Source of the DNA: Candidatus Methylomirabilota bacterium
GTDB taxonomy: Bacteria; Methylomirabilota; Methylomirabilia; Rokubacteriales; CSP1-6
Length of the DNA stretch: 48,908 nt
Assembly: GCA_036001065.1 (NCBI GenBank)
Contig: DASYUQ010000001.1
Span: 1 to 48,908 of the forward strand
Reading direction: 5' to 3'
The notes beneath the pieces are model-generated. The model worked only from the letters and a program-made list of their open reading frames with translations. It had not been told where the DNA came from and did no database searches. The translations under genes and the position numbers were made by a program. This document shows, in pieces, positions 1 through 8,085 of this stretch; within the stretch, counting starts at the first letter, position 1, and every line of letters begins with the position of its first letter.

Positions 1-22
1 GGCCAGGCCGAGGAGCTTGGCA

Positions 23-1294
23 ATGGGCGGTGATGCGGGAGCGCCCAGAATGGACCTTGACGCCGCGACGATCATCGCCAATGCCCCGGATCCCGTGTTC
101 GTCTCCGACCTCCACGGCAAAATCTTGCAGGTCAACGACGCCGTCTCCCAGCTCCTGGGCTTCCGCCCGGACGAGGTGCTCGAGCAGTCCCTCTCGCGCT
201 TCATCAGCCCTCAGGAGACCCGGGAGTTCACCGCCGCGCTGCGCGAGGTCGTCGAGCGCGGCGTCACCCGCAACGCCCGCCTCAACCCTCGCAGCGCCAG
301 CGGGGAGGTCATCTCCACCACCCTCAACGCCTCCGCCCTCCGCGACTCCGACGGCAAGGTCATCGGCGCCATCGGCATCCTGCGCGACATGCGCGAGCTC
401 GACAAGGCCCGCGCCTACGCCGAGAGCCTCATCAAGAACGCCCCCGACCCCGTCTTCGTCTCCGACCTCGAGGGCAAGATCCTCCAGGCCAACGACGCCG
501 TCTCCCAGCTCCTCGGCTTCCGCCCGGACGAGGTGCTGGAGCAGTCGCTTTCGCGCTTCATCAGCCCCGAGGAGACCCGCGAGTTCACCGCCGCCCTGCG
601 CGAGGTCGTCGAGCGCGGCGTCACCCGGAACGCCCGTCTCAACCCCCGCAGCGCCAGCGGCGAGGTCATCCCCACCACCCTCAACGCCTCCGCCCTCCGC
701 AACCCCGACGGCAAGGTCATCGGCGCCATCGGCATCCTGCGCGACATGCGCGAGCTCGACAAGGCCCGCGCCTACGCCGAGAGCCTCATCAAGAACGCCC
801 CGGACCCCGTGTTCGTCTCCGACCTCGAGGGCAAGATCCTGCAGGCCAACGACGCCGTCTCCCAGCTCCTGGGCTTCCGCGAGGACGAGGTGCTCGAGCA
901 GTCCCTCTCGCGCTTCATCAGCCCCGAGGAGACCCGGGAGTTCACCGCCGCCCTGCGCGAGGTCGTCGAGCGCGGCGTCACCCGCAACGCCCGCCTCAAC
1001 CCCCGCAGCGCCAGCGGCGAGGTCATCCCCACCACCCTCAACGCCTCCGCCCTCCGCGACCCCGACGCCAAGGTCATCGGCGCCATCGGCATCCTCCGCG
1101 ACATGCGCGCCTACGAGCAGGTGGTTCGCGACCTCGAGAAGTCCAAGACCGAGCTGCAGGAGAAGATCCTGGACCTCGAGAAGTTCGAGGAGGTGGTTGT
1201 CGGCCGCGAGCTCAAGATGATCGCCCTCGAAAAGGAGCTGGAAGGCCTGCGGAAAGAGCTGGAGAGGCTGAAGGTGGAGCGGCAGCAGATCTGA
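23..1294 (+). CDS. Triple-PAS sensor protein without a kinase domain
   Basis: Likely signal-input partner for the kinases that follow. Residues about 18-136, 137-255 and 256-362 are three PAS domains (core NAPDPVFVSDL, then N-D-A-V-S-Q-L-L-G-F) in an exact 119-residue (357-bp) period. Repeats 1 and 2 differ at 7 positions, 2 and 3 at only 3, and the DNA is almost as similar, so the duplications are recent or homogenised. Residues 363-423 form a charged coiled coil containing VGRELKMIALEKEL, a dimerisation helix common in PAS sensors. There is no transmitter, receiver or catalytic domain. AGGAG at 11-15 lies 7 nt before ATG 23, so that start is preferred to TTG 17; the frame is open to the window edge, so an N-terminal extension cannot be excluded. 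The stop overlaps the next start (TGATG). The ligand is unknown. Confidence 0.85.
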   Translation: MGGDAGAPRMDLDAATIIANAPDPVFVSDLHGKILQVNDAVSQLLGFRPDEVLEQSLSRFISPQETREFTAALREVVERGVTRNARLNPRSASGEVISTTLNASALRDSDGKVIGAIGILRDMRELDKARAYAESLIKNAPDPVFVSDLEGKILQANDAVSQLLGFRPDEVLEQSLSRFISPEETREFTAALREVVERGVTRNARLNPRSASGEVIPTTLNASALRNPDGKVIGAIGILRDMRELDKARAYAESLIKNAPDPVFVSDLEGKILQANDAVSQLLGFREDEVLEQSLSRFISPEETREFTAALREVVERGVTRNARLNPRSASGEVIPTTLNASALRDPDAKVIGAIGILRDMRAYEQVVRDLEKSKTELQEKILDLEKFEEVVVGRELKMIALEKELEGLRKELERLKVERQQI

Positions 1295-2442
1295 TGGGGC
1301 GGAGCGGCGATCGCCGGCCGGAAGCAGCGGCGCCGGACGACCGGCTCGAGTCCCAGGCCGGTCTCCACGAACATGTCAAGATGCTGGAGCTGCGCCTGCG
1401 CAAACGCGACGAGCAGCGCCGCGCCATGCTTCACATCATGGGCGACCTCAACGAGGTCAACAAGCGCCTCGGCAACCAGCGCAAGGCGACGCTCCACATC
1501 CTGGGGGACTACGAGAAGGACCGCAGCCGGCTGGCCCGCCAGACCGAACGGCTCGACAACTCGCGGCGCGCCCTGCTGCACATCCTCCAGGACTCGCACC
1601 GGTCCAACCTGCGCCTGGAGGATAGCCGCAAGGCCATGATCCACATCATGGGCGACCTGCAGGACACGACCGCCGAGATCCAGCGTGGCGAGCAGGAGCT
1701 GCGCGACAAGCAGGAGCAGCTCGTCCAGGCCGCCAAGCTGGCCACGCTCGGCGAGCTCACGACCGGGGTCGCCCATGAGCTCAACAACCCCCTCAACAAC
1801 ATCGGGCTGTTCGTAGGCAACGCGACCGATCTCATCGAGCTCGGCGTATTGGACGGCGAGCGCATCGTGCGTGAGCTGCGGAACGCGATGCGGCAGGTCG
1901 GCAAGGCCACCGAAATCATCTCGCACCTTCGCACGTTCGGACGGGTGGCGTCGGTGAGCCGCCAGCCGGTCTCCATCACTCAGGTGATCGAGCGGGCCCT
2001 GTCGCTCATGCAGGAGCAGCTCCGGCTTCGTGACATCGAGGTCGCGCTGGACCTGGGGCCGGCGCCGGCGGTGGTGATCGGGAACGCCATTCAGCTGGAG
2101 CAGGTCTTCATCAACCTGCTCACGAACGCGCGCGACGCGATGGCCGACTCGCCGCACAAGCTGGTCCGCGTCTCGGCCCGCGTCGGGGAAGGCCTGGTCG
2201 ATCTGACCTTCTCCGATACGGGGCCGGGCATCCCGGAGGGCCTCGAGCAGCGCATCTTCGACCCGTTCTTCACCACCAAGGAAGTGGGGCGAGGCACCGG
2301 CCTGGGCCTGTCCATCACGTACGGGATCATCAAAGACCACGGCGGCACCATCGCCGTCGCCAACCGACCGGGAGAGGGGGCCACGTTTCTCATCGAGCTC
2401 CCCCGAGCCCCCGACGATCGGCCGGCGCCGCCAGCGGTATGA
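1294..2442 (+). CDS. Sensor histidine kinase with HIMGD-repeat coiled coil
   Basis: Cytoplasmic histidine kinase of 382 aa, without membrane segments. Residues 24-145 are a long helix carrying four copies of an A-x-(L/I)-H-I-(M/L)-x-D motif, with the His at 47, 68, 96 and 117. The spacings 21, 28 and 21 are all multiples of seven, so a coiled-coil register is kept. HisKA follows with the phospho-acceptor in VAHELNNPLNN (His161). The HATPase shows the N-box (NLLTNARDAM), G1 (DTGPGIPEG) and G2 (GRGTGLGLSITYGII). It is a short soluble kinase that presumably takes its signal from the PAS protein encoded just upstream (1-nt overlap) and hands phosphate to receivers downstream (4-nt ATGA overlap). 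Pairing with those neighbours is inferred from operon structure. Confidence 0.9.
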   Translation: MGRSGDRRPEAAAPDDRLESQAGLHEHVKMLELRLRKRDEQRRAMLHIMGDLNEVNKRLGNQRKATLHILGDYEKDRSRLARQTERLDNSRRALLHILQDSHRSNLRLEDSRKAMIHIMGDLQDTTAEIQRGEQELRDKQEQLVQAAKLATLGELTTGVAHELNNPLNNIGLFVGNATDLIELGVLDGERIVRELRNAMRQVGKATEIISHLRTFGRVASVSRQPVSITQVIERALSLMQEQLRLRDIEVALDLGPAPAVVIGNAIQLEQVFINLLTNARDAMADSPHKLVRVSARVGEGLVDLTFSDTGPGIPEGLEQRIFDPFFTTKEVGRGTGLGLSITYGIIKDHGGTIAVANRPGEGATFLIELPRAPDDRPAPPAV

Positions 2443-5201
2443 GCGCGGCCCGGGTGCTCATTGTCGACGACGATATCGCCCTGTTGCGGGCGCTTCCCGA
2501 AGCCCTGCGGCTGCGAATCGACGCGGTGACGGTGGACACCTGCGACACCGCGTCAGAGGCGCTGAGCCAGATCGCAGCCACCGACTACGACGCCATCATC
2601 AGTGACATCAAGATGCCGGGCATGGACGGCCTGGCCCTCCTCGCCGAGATCCGGGCCCTGCGGCCGGACACGCCGACGTTGCTGATCACCGGCCACGGGG
2701 AGCACGACCTGGCCGTGCAAGCGTTGCGTGGGGGTGCCTACGACTTCATCCAGAAGCCCATCGACCGGGAGTACTTCGTGGCCTCGCTGAGCCGGGCGGT
2801 CCAAATGCGGCAGCTGAGGCGCCGCGTCAAGGAGCTCGATCAGCTCAAGACGCAGTTCTTCGCCGACGTGAGCCACGAGCTCCGGACGCCGCTGGCCTTG
2901 ATGCTGGGGCCAACCCAGAAGCTGCTGGCGGTGGGCGGGCTGACCGAGGAGCAGCACCACGACCTGGAGGTGATCGACCGCAATGCGCGGACGCTGCTCA
3001 AGCGCGTCAACGACCTGCTCGACGTCGCCAAGCTGGATGCCGGACAGGTGGGCGTCAACTACGCCGAGGTCGACCTGGGGCGGCTCCTACGCCTCACCGC
3101 CGCCCACTTCGAGGCATTCGCGCAGGAGCGCCGGATCTCCTTCTCGGTCCGGACACCGGGGAGCGTCATCGTCCAGGCCGATCTCGAGAAGCTGCAGCGG
3201 GTCTTCTTGAACCTCCTGTCCAACGCCTTCAAGTTCGTCCCCGACCTTGGTCGCGTGAGCCTGGAACTCCGCGTCGACGGCCAGCACGCGCTGGCCACGG
3301 TCCAGGACAACGGCCCCGGGGTGAAACCCGAGCTCCGCGAGGCGATCTTCGAGCGCTTCCGGCAAGGCGAGAGCGGCTCACGTCGCGGCTTCGGCGGTAC
3401 CGGCCTGGGGCTGGCCATCGCCAGGGAGTTCGTGGCGCTGCACGGCGGGACTATCACCGTCGGCGACGCCCCCGGAGGTGGCGCGCTCTTCAGCGTGGCC
3501 CTGCCGCTGGTGGCGCCGGCGGGCGCCAAGGTCGACACCGCGGCCGAGGGCGCCGACGATGGTGTGGACGTCGCGCGCCAGACCCTGGAGGAACTGCGCC
3601 AGAGTCGCCCCGCCGGCGGGAAGCCGGATCGGGCGGAGACCCCGCCGCCCGCGCCCCGCGCTCCGGCTGGGGGGACGGGCCCGGAGCCGCCGCGCCCGCT
3701 GGTGCTGGTCGTCGAAGACAATCAAGAGATGAACAGGTTCATCGCGGAAACCCTGGCCCGCGACTATCGCGTCGCCACGGCCTTTGATGGCCAGGAAGGT
3801 CTCGAGAAGGCGCGCGCGCTCGGTCCGGACCTGATCCTCAGCGACGTCATCATGCCGCGGCTGAGCGGCGATGACCTCGTGCGCGAGGTCCGCCGGCATC
3901 CCGAGCTGGACACCGTGCCCCTCGTCCTTCTCACCGGGAAGGTCGACGACGAGCTGCGGGTGAAACTGCTTCGCGAGGGCGCCCAGGACTACCTCACCAA
4001 GCCCTTCTCAGCCGAGGAGCTGTGCGCGCGGACCCGAAATCTGGTGATGATGAAACGCGCCCGCCAGACGCTCCAGGAAGAGCTCGCCACCCAGAGCGAC
4101 GACCTGGCGGCCCTGGCCGCCGAGGTCACCGCCCGCCAGCGCCAGCTGCAGGCCGCGCTGGCCGCGCTGCGCGACAGTGAAGAGCGCTCCCGTCTCCTGG
4201 TGGAGAGCGTCAAGGACTACGCGATCTTCATGCTCGATCCCGACGGGCGCGTCGTCAGCTGGAACGCCGGGGCCGAGCGCATTACCGGCTATGCCGCCGA
4301 CGAGATCATCGGCCAGCCCTTCGCCCGCTTCTATCCCCCCGACGCCGTCCGCCACGGGGCGCCCGAGCACGACCTGAACCGAGCGGGTGCCGAAGGGAGA
4401 TTCGAAACCGACGGCTGGCGCGTGCGCAAGGACGGGACATCGTTCTGGGCCAACGAGATCCTCGCTCCACTGGGCGATGCCGCCGGCCATCACCGTGGCT
4501 TCTCCATCGTCACCCGCGACGTGACCGAGCGCCGGCGGGCGGAGGAGCAGATCAGGACCTCGCTCAAGGAGAAGGAGGTCCTCCTCAAGGAGCTTCACCA
4601 CCGCGTCAAGAACAACCTGCAGGTCATCTGCAGCCTGCTCAACCTCCAGTCCCTGAGGATCAAGGATCGCCGGGCGCTCGAGCTGTTCAAGGCCAGCCAG
4701 AACCGGGTCAAGTCGATGGCGCTCATCCACGAGCAGCTGTATCAAGCCGGTGACCTGGCCACGATCGACTTCGCCGAATACGTCCGGCGCCTGGCCGTCA
4801 ACCTGTTCCGTTCGTACGGGATCACCACCGATGCCGTCCGCCTCACGCTGAATCTCGACACCGTCGCGCTGGGGATCGATACGGCCCTTCCTTGCAGCTT
4901 GATCATCAACGAGCTCATCACGAATTCGCTCAAGCACGCCTTCCCGCCCGGCAAGGCCGGCGAGATCCGCATCGGCCTCCGCGCCGGCCCCGACGACGCT
5001 TGCGAGCTCAGCATCAGTGACAACGGCGTCGGGCTCCCGCCCGATTCCGCGCTCTCCACCGCGCCGTCATCGGGTCTGCAGCTCGTGGCCACCCTCACCA
5101 GTCAGCTGGGAGGCACGATCGAGGTCCAGCGCAACGCCGGCACTCGATTCACGATCCGAGTCCCGGGAGAGACCGCCAACGAAAGGGGGGGTCGACGATG
5201 A
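2439..5201 (+). CDS. Hybrid REC-HK-REC-PAS-HisKA_2 kinase
   Basis: A 920-aa protein with two complete transmitters. Order: REC 1 (residues about 5-120, phospho-acceptor Asp56 in ISDIKMPGMDG, conserved Lys106); HisKA (DVSHELRTPL, His146) with HATPase (about 245-365, NLLSNAFKF, DNGPG, GTGLGLAIA); a Pro/Ala-rich linker; REC 2 (about 427-545, Asp469 in ILSDVIMPRLSGDDL); a coil; PAS (about 585-705); HisKA_2 (ELHHRVKNNLQ, His720/721) with a second HATPase (INELITNSLKHAF, SDNGVGLPP). The N-terminal REC may be phosphorylated by the kinase encoded upstream; the HisKA_2 module belongs to the class that usually phosphorylates a stand-alone receiver like the one encoded next. ATGA overlaps join it to both neighbours. 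Carrying a classical and a HisKA_2 transmitter in one chain is uncommon. Confidence 0.92.
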   Translation: MSAARVLIVDDDIALLRALPEALRLRIDAVTVDTCDTASEALSQIAATDYDAIISDIKMPGMDGLALLAEIRALRPDTPTLLITGHGEHDLAVQALRGGAYDFIQKPIDREYFVASLSRAVQMRQLRRRVKELDQLKTQFFADVSHELRTPLALMLGPTQKLLAVGGLTEEQHHDLEVIDRNARTLLKRVNDLLDVAKLDAGQVGVNYAEVDLGRLLRLTAAHFEAFAQERRISFSVRTPGSVIVQADLEKLQRVFLNLLSNAFKFVPDLGRVSLELRVDGQHALATVQDNGPGVKPELREAIFERFRQGESGSRRGFGGTGLGLAIAREFVALHGGTITVGDAPGGGALFSVALPLVAPAGAKVDTAAEGADDGVDVARQTLEELRQSRPAGGKPDRAETPPPAPRAPAGGTGPEPPRPLVLVVEDNQEMNRFIAETLARDYRVATAFDGQEGLEKARALGPDLILSDVIMPRLSGDDLVREVRRHPELDTVPLVLLTGKVDDELRVKLLREGAQDYLTKPFSAEELCARTRNLVMMKRARQTLQEELATQSDDLAALAAEVTARQRQLQAALAALRDSEERSRLLVESVKDYAIFMLDPDGRVVSWNAGAERITGYAADEIIGQPFARFYPPDAVRHGAPEHDLNRAGAEGRFETDGWRVRKDGTSFWANEILAPLGDAAGHHRGFSIVTRDVTERRRAEEQIRTSLKEKEVLLKELHHRVKNNLQVICSLLNLQSLRIKDRRALELFKASQNRVKSMALIHEQLYQAGDLATIDFAEYVRRLAVNLFRSYGITTDAVRLTLNLDTVALGIDTALPCSLIINELITNSLKHAFPPGKAGEIRIGLRAGPDDACELSISDNGVGLPPDSALSTAPSSGLQLVATLTSQLGGTIEVQRNAGTRFTIRVPGETANERGGRR

Positions 5202-6073
5202 GCCCGACCCGGATTCTCGTCGTGGAGGACGAGGCGATCGTCGCCAAGGACATCGAAACCGCCTTGCACGGCCTGGGTTATTCGGTGCCCGCCGTGGCCG
5301 CCTCCGGGGAGGCCGCCATCGAAAAGGCCGAGGCCCTGCATCCCGACCTCGTGCTGATGGACATTCGGCTGAAAGGGCAGATCGACGGCGTCAAGGCCGC
5401 CGGTGAGATCAGCGGGCGCCTGGGGATCCCCATCGTGTACCTCACCGCTCACGCGGACCAACAGACCTTACGGCGCGCCAAGACCACGCAGCCGCTCGGC
5501 TACATCCTCAAGCCGTTCGACGAACGCGATCTCAGCGCGGCCATCGAGCTGGCGCTGCACCGGCACCGGGCGCAGCTGACCCTGCGCAGCCTCGCGCTGG
5601 TCGACGAGCTCTCCGGCCTCTACAACCGGCGCGGGTTCTTCACCGTCGCCCGCCAGCACGTCAAATTCGCTCGCCGGACGAAGCAGGGGTTCTGGCTCCT
5701 GTTCATCGACGTGGACCGTCTCAAGCAGATCAACGACGTCTTCGGACACCAGGAAGGCGACGCCGCCCTGGTCACCACCGCCGAGATCCTCAAAAAGACG
5801 TTTCGGGAGTCGGACGTGCTGGGACGCCTAGGCGGGGACGAATTCGTCGTGCTGGCCATCCACGCCTCGGAGGACAGCGCGGCCTCGATGATGGCTCGCC
5901 TGGAGGAGAATCTCGCCGAGCGCAACCGGCAGCGGGCGGGCGGCTACGAGCTGGCGCTGAGTGTGGGGATCGCGCGGTTCGAGCCGGAGAGCAGCGCCTC
6001 CATCGAGGAGCTCCTGGCCAAGGCCGACGAGGCCCTGTACGAGCACAAGCGGACCAAGCGGAAGAGAACCTGA
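5198..6073 (+). CDS. Response regulator diguanylate cyclase (REC-GGDEF)
   Basis: Terminal output of the phosphorelay: makes cyclic di-GMP from two GTP. The REC domain (residues 5-120) has acidic residues E10/D11, phospho-acceptor Asp55 in LVLMDIRLKG and the KPF motif. The GGDEF domain (about 130-288) has an intact active-site loop GGDEF at 212-216. An allosteric inhibitory site RESD lies at 203-206, exactly five residues before it, as in product-inhibited cyclases. The enzyme is therefore predicted active and feedback-inhibited. The receiver type (MDIRLKG-x-IDG) is the kind that pairs with HisKA_2 kinases. The start ATG overlaps the stop of the hybrid kinase (ATGA). No EAL or PilZ protein is in the window, so the downstream target is unknown. 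Confidence 0.92.
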   Translation: MSPTRILVVEDEAIVAKDIETALHGLGYSVPAVAASGEAAIEKAEALHPDLVLMDIRLKGQIDGVKAAGEISGRLGIPIVYLTAHADQQTLRRAKTTQPLGYILKPFDERDLSAAIELALHRHRAQLTLRSLALVDELSGLYNRRGFFTVARQHVKFARRTKQGFWLLFIDVDRLKQINDVFGHQEGDAALVTTAEILKKTFRESDVLGRLGGDEFVVLAIHASEDSAASMMARLEENLAERNRQRAGGYELALSVGIARFEPESSASIEELLAKADEALYEHKRTKRKRT

Positions 6074-6079
6074 CCCGGG

Positions 6080-6099
6080 CCGGTCGCCGGGGCGACCGG
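6080..6099. terminator. Hairpin between convergent operons
   Basis: CCGGTCGCC-GG-GGCGACCGG is a perfect 9-bp inverted repeat between the ends of the GGDEF gene (+) and the LigA-like gene (-). It has no U-tract on either side, so it is a hairpin with terminator-like position rather than a canonical intrinsic terminator. Confidence 0.5.
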
Positions 6100-6375
6100 T
6101 CAGAAGTACTCGAACGTGGTCTCGCCACGCTCCATCCGCAGCCGCAAGTCGGCCATGAAGACCAGATAGGGGTGGGCGCCGCGCGCCAGCAGCGCTTCCC
6201 GGTCGCCGGCCAGCAGGGCGCCCTGCTCGTCCTCGGCGAGACCCATCTGGCGCAGGGCGGCGGTGGCATCGGCCAGGAACCGCGCCCGGAAAGCTGGATC
6301 GGACTTGAGCGCGTAGAGGCAGCGGTTGAGCCGGTAGGCGCTGGCCGGCGGAAACCGGTAGTGAGCCTCGTCCAT
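6100..6375 (-). CDS. LigA-like small subunit of an extradiol dioxygenase
   Basis: A 91-aa all-helical protein resembling the alpha (LigA) subunit of protocatechuate 4,5-dioxygenase-type enzymes. Recognisable elements are an N-terminal YRLNRCLYALKSDPAFRARF stretch and a central region with QMGLAEDEQGALLAGD. In the family this subunit has no metal and closes the active site of the LigB-type subunit. It lies directly downstream of a LigB homologue. The chosen ATG (6375) overlaps, as TGATG, the stop of a 9-codon minigene that itself starts in the LigB stop (ATGA). There is no clear Shine-Dalgarno, so translation probably depends on coupling. The substrate cannot be read from sequence. Confidence 0.8.
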   Translation of the reverse strand: MDEAHYRFPPASAYRLNRCLYALKSDPAFRARFLADATAALRQMGLAEDEQGALLAGDREALLARGAHPYLVFMADLRLRMERGETTFEYF

Positions 6376-6404
6376 CAGAGGAGCCGCTCGATCGCGGTCG
6401 TCAT
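6375..6404 (-). other. Nine-codon bridging ORF between LigB and LigA genes
   Basis: ATG 6404-6402 overlaps the LigB stop (ATGA), encodes MTTAIERLL, and its TGA (6377-6375) overlaps the LigA ATG (TGATG). It could act as a re-initiation bridge coupling the two subunits. Alternatively it is a relic of an N-terminal extension altered by an indel or a sequence error. Confidence 0.35.
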
Positions 6405-7186
6405 ATCGGCCACTCGACCACCGCGTTGCCGTGGTGCCAGGAGGGCTCGTAGCAGTAGACGTCGGCCTTCGCATCGCCGACCGCGCCCAGGACCGTGATC
6501 CACGTGCGCAGCTCGATGTTGCCGACCTGGTCCAGCTCCTCGCCGGTGACCTCCGCCAGCTCCCCGCCGCGGCCCCCCGCCAGCTTGTCGAGCACGCGCC
6601 GATCCCAGTCGAACTCCGGCGAGGCGTAGCGGTCGGTGCCGGGGAAGTGCGACATCCCGCCCGACGCCATCAGGACGACGCGCTCCGGGCGCGCGCGCAC
6701 GATCTCCCCCACCACCCGCCCCCACTCGTGACAGCGCCGCGGGGTCGGTTGGGGCGGCAGGTAGACGTTGACATGGAGCGGCACGATCGGCACCGCCGGC
6801 TCGGGCATCGTGAAGTGCAGCGGCACGAAGAACGCGTAGTCGAGCGGCGCCTCTTGCGTGTAGAAGAGGTCGAAGCCGCGCTCGACCCCGTGCGCGACCA
6901 GGGCGCGGGCCAGCGGCTCGTGGATGAGGAAGCGGTAGCGGTAGGGCCCGAACGCGCCCGCGCACTCGACGCCCACGTACACGGCCAGCGCCGGCACCGC
7001 GTCGAGGAAGAACGCCTCGATATGATCGCCGGCGACGATCACCAGCGCGTCGGGCCGCAGCTCGGCCAGGCGCCGCTGGACGCGCGCGAAGGCGGCGTGC
7101 ACGCGCAGCACCAGGTCGCGGTCTTCGCTCTCCGGCCGCGCCAGGAGCTGGGGCGTGTGGGCGCAGGCGAAGGCGCCGACCAGCAT
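6401..7186 (-). CDS. LigB-type extradiol ring-cleavage dioxygenase
   Basis: A 261-aa class III (LigB) extradiol dioxygenase catalytic subunit, which opens catechol-like rings using non-haem Fe(II). Family features visible: an early His (ACAHTPQLL), VIVAGDHIEAFF with the His usual in the metal site, the central VPLHVNVYLPP, MASGGMSHFPGTD with a conserved Ser-His, and a C-terminal ELRTWITVLGAV helix typical of protocatechuate/gallate 4,5-dioxygenases. It has a 1-nt TGATG overlap with the upstream acetamidase gene and is followed by a LigA-like subunit gene, so an alpha/beta enzyme is likely. The neighbouring amidase suggests the ring may carry or derive from an amide, but the substrate is inference. 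Confidence 0.85.
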   Translation of the reverse strand: MLVGAFACAHTPQLLARPESEDRDLVLRVHAAFARVQRRLAELRPDALVIVAGDHIEAFFLDAVPALAVYVGVECAGAFGPYRYRFLIHEPLARALVAHGVERGFDLFYTQEAPLDYAFFVPLHFTMPEPAVPIVPLHVNVYLPPQPTPRRCHEWGRVVGEIVRARPERVVLMASGGMSHFPGTDRYASPEFDWDRRVLDKLAGGRGGELAEVTGEELDQVGNIELRTWITVLGAVGDAKADVYCYEPSWHHGNAVVEWPI

Positions 7187-8085
7187 CAGCGCCCGGCCGC
7201 CGCCACCAGCACCGCCCGCGGAATGATGAGCCGCGCCGCCATCACCGGCCGGGGGGACGTCCCGATGCGCAGCTCGCCGACGATGGAGAGCAGCATGTAG
7301 GCCTCCCGGCGGTCCAGGCCGGTCCGCGCCACGAAGAAGTCGACGGCGCCCCGCGCGGCGTCCTCCGTCGCGATCTCCACGGTGGGGCCGAAGCCGAGCA
7401 CCTGCACCGTGTCGTCGACCTCGATGATCGGCCGGTCGAGGGCGCGCTGCTTGTCCAGCGCCACCCGCGCCCGGACGGTGGCATCGCACTCCACGCCGGT
7501 GCCGCTGATGATGCCGTCGCTGATCGCCGCGTGGGGATCGGCGAAGAAGAGCAGCGCGCCCTCCACCATCACCGGCAGGTGGACGCGGGCGCCGGCGCGC
7601 ACGTCCTTCTGGTCGAAGTCGCCCCCGTAGGGTCCGGCGTAGGCGGGCTTGTAGCCGTCGGGCGGCATGGTGGAGACGGTGCCCAGGTTCGGATTGAGCG
7701 GGAGGGGAATGCGCCCGCCGAACCACGCGTAGCCGTCCTTCACGGGACAGCCGACGGCGGTCGGCTCGCCGAACTCCGCCCGCAGCACGCCGAAGTCGCG
7801 GACGATCGCCGTCTTGCCGTCGCCGTGGGGCGTGATCTCGAGCAGGTCGACGACGACGGCGTCGCCCGGCTCGGCCCCGCGCACGCGCACGGGCCCGGCG
7901 ATCGGCGCCAGCGGGTGGCCGTCACAGGCGGGCGTGAACGGCGTGGGGACCAGCCGGATGTCGGGCACGTCGGCGAAGGCGCCGCGGACCTCGAGCGTGA
8001 ACTCCTCGCCCGGCGCCACCTCGAGCGCGGGCGGGGTGGAGGGGTTGACGTCGAAGAGGTACCAGGTCTTCACCGCGGTCGTCAT
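7186..8085 (-). CDS. Acetamidase/formamidase family amidohydrolase
   Basis: A 299-aa member of the FmdA/AmdA family (short-chain amide to carboxylate plus ammonia, or related C-N hydrolysis). Diagnostic stretches include GPVRVRGAEPGDAVVVDLLE near residue 65, RIPLPLNPNLGTV, an acidic and His-rich block in FFADPHAAISDGIISGTGVE, and the terminal ARTGLDRREAYMLLS. Many family members are about 300 aa, so length is normal. The start ATG overlaps the stop of the selenoprotein gene (ATGA) and its stop overlaps the LigB start (TGATG), placing it in the middle of a fully coupled operon. Real substrates of this family are diverse; formamide or acetamide is not proven. Confidence 0.88.
   Translation of the reverse strand: MTTAVKTWYLFDVNPSTPPALEVAPGEEFTLEVRGAFADVPDIRLVPTPFTPACDGHPLAPIAGPVRVRGAEPGDAVVVDLLEITPHGDGKTAIVRDFGVLRAEFGEPTAVGCPVKDGYAWFGGRIPLPLNPNLGTVSTMPPDGYKPAYAGPYGGDFDQKDVRAGARVHLPVMVEGALLFFADPHAAISDGIISGTGVECDATVRARVALDKQRALDRPIIEVDDTVQVLGFGPTVEIATEDAARGAVDFFVARTGLDRREAYMLLSIVGELRIGTSPRPVMAARLIIPRAVLVAAAGR

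Noticed and set aside
1111-2340. 409-aa open frame on the minus strand opposite the histidine kinase
   Set aside because: Antisense shadow of a high-GC gene; low-complexity Arg/Ala/Leu composition and no motifs, while the plus strand carries a complete kinase.
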